The notes under the pieces are model-generated. The model saw only the letters and a program-made list of their open reading frames with translations. It was not told the origin of the DNA and made no database searches. A stretch of DNA of 64,000 nt from an uncultured Rhodospirillaceae bacterium (lineage in GTDB: Bacteria; Pseudomonadota; Alphaproteobacteria; Rhodospirillales; Rhodospirillaceae). Positions 51,369 to 59,287 of this stretch are shown piece by piece. Position 1 is the first letter of the stretch, and each line of letters opens with the position of its first letter. The DNA lies in NCBI GenBank assembly GCA_943787205.1, contig CALSLN010000001.1:186001-250000 (forward strand). The letters are read 5' to 3'. The position numbers were made by a program, and so were the translations under genes.

Positions 51369-53120
51369 ATGCGCTATACAGCTGCGTGTTTGACGGATGG
51401 ATGCAAACCAACCGGTACTGGGTGGAGTCAAACGATCTCTGATCTCGTGTCAGATTACGATGATCTTAAGCTCGTTGTATTGCCGCAATTTCCTGTCTCT
51501 GCAGACCTCGATGCGTCCCACTTTATTCCAAGTGCAAAGGACCATGGCTTACACATTGCGGGTGCCGTGGGCTCTATTGCTTTTTTGTTGTCGCCCGACG
51601 GCAAAGACCTTCTCGCCGATGTGGCTGACACTTATGCGGTGGCGAAGTCTTCCATCGGCGACCTCGCTGTTGTCGTTGGAGATGAGGTGCGGCACCACGA
51701 AGTCGTGCGTGGGCATGTTTTAGCCGGGGCTGAGATCGTTCTCAATCCAACCCGAGAAAGACCCGATGCATTATCTGAGGCGCGTGAATTGGCCCGCTCT
51801 GCCCGCGCCTATGAAAACCTTGCAACTGTGTTGGTCGCTTCAGCCGGCGGTGAGTCCGGAGTGTGGGATTGTCACGGTGAAGTTCTGGTGACTGCTGGAT
51901 CTGAAACAGATGCGATCGCAACGAAGATCGACCTAGAAACCATACGTATGGCACGGACAGTGCCCATGCTGAATTTCCCAGCACAACTGCGCACCAAGTT
52001 ATATGCGGTGGAGTATGACAAGGCTGCGGCTCGCGCCAAAGACTGGGCGACTGAACCGGCCGCCCCCATTGCGCCGTACCAGATTCTTATCGCCCAATCG
52101 CATATCACAACGGTTCCGACAGTTGAGCAGGCCGATGACGTCATCTCGGCGAACCTGGATCGAAGTCTCGGTCTTGCTGGCAAATTTGCCATGCAGCCGG
52201 GTATCAAACTTGTCGTGTTTCCCGAGTATTGGATGACCGGGGCGGCCTTTGGAAAATCGGTTGATGATTTTTGGCCGAAGGTTGGCATTCAGATGAACGG
52301 ACCACATTTCGCTCGACTGCAGGAGTTCGCGTCTAAGGTTGGGTCTTATGTTGGCGGTGCGATTTTTGAATATGATCCGGATTGGCCACGCCGCTGGTTT
52401 AACACAGCTTTTATTATCAATCCGTCAGGCGACGTTATTCTCAAATATCGCAAGCTTCAGTGCGGCGACATCAATGGGCTGCTGAACAACACTACGCCGG
52501 GCAATGTCTACTCAGAGTACGTGCAACGCTACGGCGAAGATGGCTTGTTCCCCGTGGTCGATACAGACATCGGCCGTCTTGCAGCGTGCATTTGTTATGA
52601 CACCAATTTTCCAGAGCTATGGCGGTCGCTCACATTGCGCGGCGCCGAGCTGGTCGTCTATCCCACCGGTGAGCCCCATAATGGCCATCGCACGGCATGG
52701 GATTTAGCTAAGCGCGCCCATGCAGCGGAGAATCAAATTTATATCGCGAGTGCCAATGCGGGGTGCGAAGCCGTTGCGCCAGACGCGCCAACAACCTTCT
52801 TCCATCGCGGTTATTCCAAGCTCATCGGCCCAGATGGACGGGCTGTTGCGGTGGCCGATACAGGCGGTGAGGTGCCGCTGGTCGCCAAGGTCGATATTGA
52901 GGCACTGCGCCGTGCGCGTCGTGACGCTGACTTGTCTGTCATGGACAAAGTTGATTTCGAGGCCGCTGCGACGATGTATCGCTCTCACGACGGCTTGCCT
53001 TTGGATTGGGCGTTAGAGAATCCAACGGAACGGGCGGATGAGGGAATAAAAGTCGTGATTGAAACCATGGCGCGCTATCGCGAAACGGGTGTCTATCGCG
53101 CGCCCTCAAAAGCCGCTTAA
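51369..53120 (+). CDS. Carbon-nitrogen hydrolase with an inactive N-terminal nitrilase domain
   Basis: A 583-residue protein, about twice the usual nitrilase length. The second half (from about residue 238) has the complete Glu-Lys-Cys triad: Glu286 (VVFPEYWMTG), Lys362 (ILKYRKLQ) and Cys409 (ACICYDTNFPE). It should hydrolyse an amide, carbamoyl or nitrile. The first 200 residues follow the same fold pattern (LKLVVLPQFPVS, GLHIAGAVGSI, EIVLNPTRERPDALSEARELARSARAYEN), but Gln40 replaces the catalytic Glu and VVVGDEVRHHE lacks the Cys. That half is probably a structural or regulatory pseudo-domain. A GAGGGGG ribosome site precedes the ATG. The DUF1838 gene follows in the same direction. Confidence 0.87.
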   Translation: MRYTAACLTDGCKPTGTGWSQTISDLVSDYDDLKLVVLPQFPVSADLDASHFIPSAKDHGLHIAGAVGSIAFLLSPDGKDLLADVADTYAVAKSSIGDLAVVVGDEVRHHEVVRGHVLAGAEIVLNPTRERPDALSEARELARSARAYENLATVLVASAGGESGVWDCHGEVLVTAGSETDAIATKIDLETIRMARTVPMLNFPAQLRTKLYAVEYDKAAARAKDWATEPAAPIAPYQILIAQSHITTVPTVEQADDVISANLDRSLGLAGKFAMQPGIKLVVFPEYWMTGAAFGKSVDDFWPKVGIQMNGPHFARLQEFASKVGSYVGGAIFEYDPDWPRRWFNTAFIINPSGDVILKYRKLQCGDINGLLNNTTPGNVYSEYVQRYGEDGLFPVVDTDIGRLAACICYDTNFPELWRSLTLRGAELVVYPTGEPHNGHRTAWDLAKRAHAAENQIYIASANAGCEAVAPDAPTTFFHRGYSKLIGPDGRAVAVADTGGEVPLVAKVDIEALRRARRDADLSVMDKVDFEAAATMYRSHDGLPLDWALENPTERADEGIKVVIETMARYRETGVYRAPSKAA

Positions 53121-53154
53121 CCAATTTCAATTTCTATAAATAGGAACCATTACA

Positions 53155-54156
53155 ATGGCGAAACAAAAACCAGTACTAGAACGCCGCGAGATACTAGCGG
53201 CTATTGCCATGGGGGGTGCAGCGACCGCCGCTGTGACGATGGGCAGCGCCATGCCAGCGCAAGCGTCTGTCAGCAAGATCGAAGGTGCGAGTCTGACCGG
53301 GCCATACCTTAATCTCACCGACAAAACCGGCAACATGATTGCTGCTGCACGTCTCAACGGAAATATCGACCCCAATAAGTCTCGCTTCGGCTGGTACGAC
53401 GGTATCGTTATGGGCGTAGCCCCTGGTGGGCCGTTAAAAAATATCTGTGGTTTCCGTGGTTTCGGGGCGACCAAGTTGGTGCCGCTCACGGATGGGCCGG
53501 GATGGCAAAAACTGCATCGCGAAGTGGGGTATTACTACGACCTCGCCACGGGCGAAATCATGGAAGAAATGGAAAACCCGTACACGCAAGAAAAGGTGCG
53601 CGTTGTTCATGTGGCTAACGATCCGTTCAATACGAAGTACGAAGAGTACTTTCCATTGCCGCCCAACTACGGCGGTTTGAACAGTGACGACGTCGAACGC
53701 AAACCATACCTTAAGCCGTGGCGTGTGGAAGGCGACCGTCTGATGTTAGAGGATCATATCCACCTCTATTACAAGAACGCCCTCGATCCGAAGAAATGGG
53801 TGCGTGAAAGTTCCGGCCCGATGAACCGCGTGTCCGAGATGTTCCTGCACGTGATTTCTTTGGATGATATGCAGAATGAAGAGCTGACAGCTGTGCGGGA
53901 TTACGGATCATGGAATCGCGTAACACCATGGCTGCCATGGATGCTTATGGGCCAAGCGCCAGGTCATTGTGTTTACAACTGTCTAACAGCCGGTGGTGTT
54001 GAGACGGTCGATGAGTTGCCGCCAAATATTGTTGAGTACACGGCGAAGAATTTTCCGAAATATCTCGAGCCACCAGCAACGTTTGAAGAGCCGAGCCTGT
54101 CCAGCCTTGAGATGTATGCGCTTGAGCAAGAACCAGTCGAGCCGGGCGGTAGCTAA
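53155..54156 (+). CDS. DUF1838 family exported protein
   Basis: A 333-residue protein with a twin-arginine signal (LERREILAAIAMGGAATAAV, cleavage near AQAS, residue 38). The mature part has the pattern of DUF1838: repeated NxTD/GNMIAAARLNG, FRGFGATKLVPL, and the C-terminal APGHCVYNCLTAGGVETVDELPPNIVEYT. The family is common beside oxidative catabolic genes of marine and sphingomonad bacteria but has no known activity. Periplasmic export by Tat would suggest a bound cofactor or metal. It follows the nitrilase gene by 34 bases. Confidence 0.8.
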   Translation: MAKQKPVLERREILAAIAMGGAATAAVTMGSAMPAQASVSKIEGASLTGPYLNLTDKTGNMIAAARLNGNIDPNKSRFGWYDGIVMGVAPGGPLKNICGFRGFGATKLVPLTDGPGWQKLHREVGYYYDLATGEIMEEMENPYTQEKVRVVHVANDPFNTKYEEYFPLPPNYGGLNSDDVERKPYLKPWRVEGDRLMLEDHIHLYYKNALDPKKWVRESSGPMNRVSEMFLHVISLDDMQNEELTAVRDYGSWNRVTPWLPWMLMGQAPGHCVYNCLTAGGVETVDELPPNIVEYTAKNFPKYLEPPATFEEPSLSSLEMYALEQEPVEPGGS

Positions 54157-54159
54157 GGT

Positions 54160-55401
54160 TTAGCTCTGTTCTAAAATAGCCGCGTAACGCTTACGCCGGG
54201 GGAACAAAATCACCGCAGCCAAGGCTGTGATGATACCCCCGGCAATGAGCGGCGGACCAAACCCATACAGTTCTGCAAAAGACCCAAGAATCAAAGCGCC
54301 TAACGCTTGGCCACCAGCGATGACCGTGTACCAAACACTGAGGGCGCGCCCGCGATAGGAATCGTCGACCGCGGTTTGCACTAAGGTTTGAGATGTCGTG
54401 CCCAAGGCGACGCCAAACAATCCCAGAACACCGATCATAACGTAGGCCAGGACTTCTACATGTGTTGCGGCAAACCCAGCTGTGGCTACGCCTGTAAACA
54501 GGGTTGCAATGATGGTGATGCGTGTTAGGCCGCGAGCGCCCGAGCGCTGTGCCATGTATACGCCCGTGAATACCGCGGCAATTCCCATGGTCGCGGTGAA
54601 GGTGGCCAGCATCTCCGGCCCACCGCCGTAATAGGTATCGATGATCCCCGGCAACAAGTGCTGAAGCGGCAAAGCTAGGAGGCACGCGACACCCCATAAT
54701 CCAAGCAGCGGACCAAGGGCTGGGTGGCGACCCATGTAGCGCCATCCTTCGACAAGGTCAGAGAGGATGCCGCTACTCTCACTTTCTTTCTTTTCAAATT
54801 TCGGAATTTTCAGGGCGAGTAAGGCGAAGATTACGGCCATATAGCTCACCGCATTAATGCCAAACGCGGGTGCGATGCCGAGGGTTGAGATAACCACACC
54901 GGCGATAGCGGGCCCGGCAATCCGCGTCGTATTGAACGACACGGCCGTGATGGCGATCGCTGATGTGTAGTCTTGTTTGTCGAGTAGAGATGGAATCAGA
55001 GTCAGTCGTGCGGTTTGCACAAGCGGGTAAATAACACCGCCGATCATGGCGAGAACAAAAATAAGCTCCGGCGTTGCCCACCCTAACGCGGTCACCGTAC
55101 ACAGGGTAACGGCTTGTAAGCACGCCAACGCTTGTCCGATGACGGCGAGGAGGCGTCGGTCAAACCTGTCGGCGAGGGCGCCGGTAATCGGAGTGACGAT
55201 AATGGTCGGTAGAAATTCAGCAACGGCGATTGCGCCTAGCCAAGTGCCTGATCCCGTGAGTTCCCAGACCAGCCAGCCTTGGGCCAAGCGCTGAATCCAT
55301 GTACCGACTAAGGAGACAAAGTTCCCGGCTGTATAGATCGCAAAATTACGGTTGGAGAATACGCGCCGTGTGGCGGAAAAATCAGGGATTAGCGAGGCCA
55401 T
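54160..55401 (-). CDS. MFS transporter (EntS-like)
   Basis: A 413-residue inner-membrane protein with twelve predicted helices, of the MFS_3/EntS exporter group. It begins with FSNRNFAIYTAGNFVSLVGTWIQRLAQGWLVWELTGS. The helix 2-3 loop GALADRFDRRLL is the MFS G-x3-D-R-x-G-R-R-like motif. Family members export siderophores, macrolides or other drugs by proton exchange. It is downstream of a TRAP receptor and a FAD oxidase on the same strand and convergent with DUF1838 (3 bases apart). Confidence 0.9.
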   Translation of the reverse strand: MASLIPDFSATRRVFSNRNFAIYTAGNFVSLVGTWIQRLAQGWLVWELTGSGTWLGAIAVAEFLPTIIVTPITGALADRFDRRLLAVIGQALACLQAVTLCTVTALGWATPELIFVLAMIGGVIYPLVQTARLTLIPSLLDKQDYTSAIAITAVSFNTTRIAGPAIAGVVISTLGIAPAFGINAVSYMAVIFALLALKIPKFEKKESESSGILSDLVEGWRYMGRHPALGPLLGLWGVACLLALPLQHLLPGIIDTYYGGGPEMLATFTATMGIAAVFTGVYMAQRSGARGLTRITIIATLFTGVATAGFAATHVEVLAYVMIGVLGLFGVALGTTSQTLVQTAVDDSYRGRALSVWYTVIAGGQALGALILGSFAELYGFGPPLIAGGIITALAAVILFPRRKRYAAILEQS

Positions 55402-55442
55402 TTGTCTTTATGGCATGCACGGGTGCCGACGTCGCTAGTCGA

Positions 55443-56462
55443 TTAATCTTCACTCGCATCCCGCGCTGCAAAGTCCGCTTTAGCATCTAGAACCAAATCG
55501 TAGAGTTCTTGAGCCCGCCCGCCGGCTGCCTCGATTAGCGCTTGATGTGTCGACCGCCCAATCCTTTTCCAGGTGGCGAGCTGTTGCGGTGTGGGTTCGA
55601 TAACAGTTACGTGCTGGGCCGCAGCTAGCATGCTTTCTTCCTCGTCGCGGAGGACGTCTCCCGAGGCATTCGCAGAAGGATGGGACCGCATAACCATGTC
55701 TTGCTGCGCTGCCGTTAGCGTTTCGTACCATTGTTTATTCGCGACCAAAGCAATGAGAGAGGGTGTGTGCCGTGTGCGTGTCAGGTACGGGGCTTCGTGA
55801 GACGTTCCGCTGATATTGTAGACGTGGGTGTTCGTTTCACCGGCCTCAATGAGCCCCGTTTGTAGCGCTGTAACCACCTCAGTTGATGCGACCTGAAAGG
55901 TGTCTGCGCCGAGTGCTTGAACAAAGAGTTGAGAGGCAGGGTCGATCAAAGCGCGAAAGCGCATGTCGATCGTATCCGACGGCATGTAAATTGGTGTCTT
56001 GGCATAGATGCCATGCCATGCCGCACCATAGAGTCGAAGCCCAACGACTCCGTGTTCCTCAAGCAGAATATTGATAAACGGTGCAACGACGGTTTCGTAT
56101 ATGAAATCGATCTCGGCCCAGGAGTCGAAAAGATAAGGTGCGTTGAGGACAGTTAGTTCAGGGACGGCGGTCGAGATGGATTGTCCGCCGACACCAGCAA
56201 TTTGAATGCGTCCGCGGCGCATGGCGTAGAAGACGGATTCATCGGATCCAATTTCTCCCCGTACCAGAAGTTTTACATCGAATGGGGCGTCTGGCCCACC
56301 GCCCAGTCGGTTGCTCATTTGCGTGTAAAACTGATCGGCGCTGAGAATGGGAGATGATACGGCACCGATGGTCATCGGAATTTTATCTGCCGCTGACACA
56401 CCATGGCAGGTCAGAAGGAGCAGGCTCGCAAATGTGTATCGAATGCGGCTCCAGATTTTCAA
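55443..56462 (-). CDS. TRAP transporter solute receptor, DctP family (orphan)
   Basis: A 339-residue periplasmic protein with a Sec signal (FASLLLLTCHGVSAA, cleavage near residue 25). The DctP-like core includes VKLLVRGEIGSDESVFYAMRRGRIQIAGVGG and IDMRFRALIDPASQ, whose Arg would bind a carboxylate. It is a paralogue of the receptor at 13816-14826. Neither has dctQ/dctM genes in the window. It lies 21 bases after the FAD oxidase stop, and an MFS transporter follows. Confidence 0.87.
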   Translation of the reverse strand: MKIWSRIRYTFASLLLLTCHGVSAADKIPMTIGAVSSPILSADQFYTQMSNRLGGGPDAPFDVKLLVRGEIGSDESVFYAMRRGRIQIAGVGGQSISTAVPELTVLNAPYLFDSWAEIDFIYETVVAPFINILLEEHGVVGLRLYGAAWHGIYAKTPIYMPSDTIDMRFRALIDPASQLFVQALGADTFQVASTEVVTALQTGLIEAGETNTHVYNISGTSHEAPYLTRTRHTPSLIALVANKQWYETLTAAQQDMVMRSHPSANASGDVLRDEEESMLAAAQHVTVIEPTPQQLATWKRIGRSTHQALIEAAGGRAQELYDLVLDAKADFAARDASED

Positions 56463-56483
56463 AACCCACCTCGTATTATGATT

Positions 56484-58061
56484 TTACAGTCCCAGACATC
56501 CTGGGTTCATGCGACCCTGCGGGTCAAGGTGTGCTTTGAGGGCATTGAGTGTCGCTCGTACCACTGGGCTCCGGCTTTCGAGGTAGGGGTAGACCCGACC
56601 GATTTGGAGGTGGGTGCCCCCTAAAGCTCGGTAAACGTCAATCATACCCTCGCGAATTTGTTTAACGGCGGCTCTTGCCTCTTTGTCCGCTGGATAGCGC
56701 GGTTTCTGATCCAGAGAACTGGCTGGCAAATAACTCTCGACGAGATTTGACCGTTCGTCCCTCCAATACAAATTGGGTTCGACAAGAATTCCAGATGGGC
56801 CTGCAGGAACGGTCGTGATAGCCCAGGCGAGTCCATGGCGGTTAATCAGGGTTTGATGATCGTCCATGAAGCTGTCCAAATTCTTGAGCAAAGCCTTGAA
56901 CCGCGAATGTGGAACGATGCCGTGCATGGGAATCCAAAGCTCGCCGTTGTGACCTAAGATAAGGTTTGGGTCTGGAAAGGGGGTGCCACGGGTTACCTTT
57001 GGCACGCTTGCCTCGATCGCCGTGCCTTCTTTACCCAAAATTTCTTCTGCGGCTTTTAGGCGGGACTCTGCATCGTCTTCGTCGCGACCATCTATAGCGA
57101 CATGAATGGAGTATCCAATGGTCTCGAGATATTTCCGCCCTGCGGCGGCAACCTTAAGCGCCTGTTTCAATCCAGCACCGAGTGTCTTTTCTGATTTCGC
57201 AACACCACAGAGAAGTTTGAGGCCATCTTTCATCGTGGCATAGGTGGTTCGCATCGTCGTGAATCCTGGATCAAACCCAAAACACTCCGAAACGAGTTGG
57301 TGGCGTGCGACCTCGCTTAGCGCCTCACAAAACGCGTCCGTTGATGTGTATTCGTAGGCGGCGTAACACGTCGCGCCTGGGCGATGAATGAGTTGCAGTG
57401 TCGCAGCAGATTTAATGCCAAGGGCGCCGCAATCACCAACAAAGAGTCCGGTCAAATCTGGGCCGTAGTGGCGTAAGAATGGCGACGGCGATTGATCGTT
57501 GCCGCCTGATCCTGTTTTTATGACACTGCCATTGGCGATCACCACGTCTAAACCGATGACGGTTTGTCCGGCAAATCCGTACTGTCCTGATCCGTAATTG
57601 ATTCCGTTCTGCGAGAGTGTTGCGCCGACGGTGGCATATTTACCGGAGCCTGTGCCCCAGAATGGCGTCCGTAAGTTACGTCTTGCAAGGGCCGCATCTA
57701 AGGCCGCCCATGTCACGCCCGCTTCAACCGTGACGAACATATCGTCTTCGTTGATTTCTAGAATGCGGTTCAAGCGCCGTGTGTCGACCATGACGACATC
57801 GGATTGATCGGCTACGTATCCAGCAGAATATGACAAGCCTCCACCGCGAGGGACGACGGAAAGACCAGCGCCTGTGATTGCCTTTATTGCACCGGCCAGT
57901 TGGTTCGTTGTGCCTGGGCTGATGACGGCCGCGGGTGGTGTGCCCTCATAAAACAAGTCGGCAGAAAATAACGCGAGGGATTTTTCGTCCGTGAGAACGT
58001 GCTCCGCACCCATGGTGTCGGCCAAGGCAGAAAAGATCGTTTCTGTCTGTTCACGTATCAT
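56484..58061 (-). CDS. FAD-linked oxidase, VAO/GlcD-like
   Basis: A 525-residue paralogue of the enzyme at 43751-45349. It has VVPRGGGLSYSAGYVADQSD, VTVEAGVTWAALDAALARRNLRTPFWG and TVGATLSQNGINYGSGQYGF in the FAD domain, and the C-terminal LKAHLDPQGRMNPGCLGL (DP.G..NPG). It should oxidise a 2-hydroxy acid or phenolic substrate with FAD. It is the first gene of a minus-strand group with the TRAP receptor and MFS exporter. Its start faces the marR gene across 125 bases with a perfect palindrome, so it is likely under MarR control. Confidence 0.87.
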   Translation of the reverse strand: MIREQTETIFSALADTMGAEHVLTDEKSLALFSADLFYEGTPPAAVISPGTTNQLAGAIKAITGAGLSVVPRGGGLSYSAGYVADQSDVVMVDTRRLNRILEINEDDMFVTVEAGVTWAALDAALARRNLRTPFWGTGSGKYATVGATLSQNGINYGSGQYGFAGQTVIGLDVVIANGSVIKTGSGGNDQSPSPFLRHYGPDLTGLFVGDCGALGIKSAATLQLIHRPGATCYAAYEYTSTDAFCEALSEVARHQLVSECFGFDPGFTTMRTTYATMKDGLKLLCGVAKSEKTLGAGLKQALKVAAAGRKYLETIGYSIHVAIDGRDEDDAESRLKAAEEILGKEGTAIEASVPKVTRGTPFPDPNLILGHNGELWIPMHGIVPHSRFKALLKNLDSFMDDHQTLINRHGLAWAITTVPAGPSGILVEPNLYWRDERSNLVESYLPASSLDQKPRYPADKEARAAVKQIREGMIDVYRALGGTHLQIGRVYPYLESRSPVVRATLNALKAHLDPQGRMNPGCLGL

Positions 58062-58111
58062 ATTAAATCTCAGGTTGTGGCCGAACGGTGTATAATGGTA
58101 GCGACTAAAAC

Positions 58112-58129
58112 TATCTTTATAGAAAGATA
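58112..58129. promoter_or_regulatory. Palindromic operator, probable MarR site
   Basis: TATCTTTATAGAAAGATA is a perfect inverted repeat with seven-base arms and a four-base spacer, the size of MarR-family operators. It lies between the divergent FAD oxidase and marR genes. A TATAAT box is present at 58091-58096 on the plus strand, with the palindrome just downstream, so bound regulator would block transcription. No convincing -35 hexamer is seen. Confidence 0.65.
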
Positions 58130-58186
58130 AACCTTAGGGCCTGACTTGAAATCCTTCAACAGTCTGGCCCCAGAACAAGGCGCGCT

Positions 58187-58708
58187 ATGAGCGAAAGAGA
58201 TCTCGTCGATACCCTGGTTGATCAATGGTCTGAGGAGATGCCGCGATTTAACAGTGGCGCTAAAGGTCTTGTTTATCGCCTCGCATACCTCAACGAGCGT
58301 TACATGGCGGCCATGCAGAGCAGGCTTCGCAAACAGGGCCTGACCGTTGGCTCTTATGGTGTGTTGGCGTGTCTCCGTCGGGGGGGGGATGAACCCTATG
58401 CGATGTCACCGACTGCAATTTTTAAAGCGCTATCGCTGAGCTCGGGTGGTGTGTCCAACCTGCTCGAGAAGATGGAGAAAGATCGCCTGATTAAACGGTC
58501 TGCGGACCCGACTGATCGCCGTGGTGTCTTGGTCAAACTCACCACGCGCGGCCAAGTGATCGCCGACGAAGCTGCGGCACTCGAGTCTGCCGCAGAAGAT
58601 GCTTTTATCGCCGACATATCTGATGCAGAACTGGGAACGCTAAACACGCTCTTGCGTCGCACTCTGATTCAGCTGGATGGTGGCGCAACGGATGAAGGCG
58701 ACGACTAA
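58187..58708 (+). CDS. MarR-family transcriptional regulator
   Basis: A 173-residue winged-helix repressor. The N-terminal dimer helices (about 15-60) lead to the HTH region AMSPTAIFKALSLSSGGVSNLLEKMEKDRLIKRS and the wing RSADPTDRRGVLVKLTTRGQ, where the D-x-R-x-x-x-V-x-L-T-x-x-G pattern is diagnostic. The family usually senses phenolic or other aromatic ligands and represses its own gene and the divergent neighbour. The palindrome at 58112 supports control of the FAD oxidase/TRAP/MFS group. It is convergent with the VOC gene. Confidence 0.93.
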   Translation: MSERDLVDTLVDQWSEEMPRFNSGAKGLVYRLAYLNERYMAAMQSRLRKQGLTVGSYGVLACLRRGGDEPYAMSPTAIFKALSLSSGGVSNLLEKMEKDRLIKRSADPTDRRGVLVKLTTRGQVIADEAAALESAAEDAFIADISDAELGTLNTLLRRTLIQLDGGATDEGDD

Positions 58709-58715
58709 GGCGGAC

Positions 58716-59201
58716 TCAATCCGTCGGTTCAAAAACCTCTAGAAAATATCCGTCCGGATCTTGCGCCATAAACAGTCGTGCGGGAATGAAATCACCGTTC
58801 TCATCGCCGAGGTTGCGAGCCTCTGCCACCGGCATAAGAATGCTTCCGCCTAACTCTTCAACGGCTTTGGCGGCAGCTTTTGCATCGGAGGTCGAAAGAA
58901 CAAGGGCGACGCTACCGATGCCGAGGCGTTTCACGTCATGGCTCGGTTCGGGAAGAGGAGGGTCCCGCATTTCCATCAACCCAAGCATCCCGACCAGTGC
59001 ATTCTCGCCCTTCAGAATCACGAAGCGCCCATTACCCTTATGCGGTTCGGGCCCCACGGGAAACAAGGGCACACGGTCCATGTCGACGATCAATTCCGCA
59101 TACTCGGTCAGGCCAAACACACCCTGATAAAACGCCAGTGAACGATCCATGTCGCGCACCAACACTGTGGCTCTACGTAGAGTGCTCGTAACCTGTGTCA
59201 T
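58716..59201 (-). CDS. VOC-family protein (one domain)
   Basis: A single-module VOC protein of about 161 residues. It begins TLRRATVLVRDMDRSLAFYQGVFGL and ends FMAQDPDGYFLEVFEP. The first strand has Arg-Ala-Thr instead of the metal-binding His, the same substitution seen in the proteins at 46234-48182. The frame is open to 59393, but the ATG at 59201 has GAGGAG about nine bases upstream and matches the start of the fold. It is last in the minus-strand group from 63467 and lies 86 bases after the alpha/beta hydrolase. Confidence 0.87.
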   Translation of the reverse strand: MTQVTSTLRRATVLVRDMDRSLAFYQGVFGLTEYAELIVDMDRVPLFPVGPEPHKGNGRFVILKGENALVGMLGLMEMRDPPLPEPSHDVKRLGIGSVALVLSTSDAKAAAKAVEELGGSILMPVAEARNLGDENGDFIPARLFMAQDPDGYFLEVFEPTD

Positions 59202-59287
59202 TTTTAGGGTCTCCTCGGTCTTACCAGCTAGAGCGGACACCCGCCACAATTGCCGAAACAGCTCGCAAGGCCAAAACCCGCATCGGA

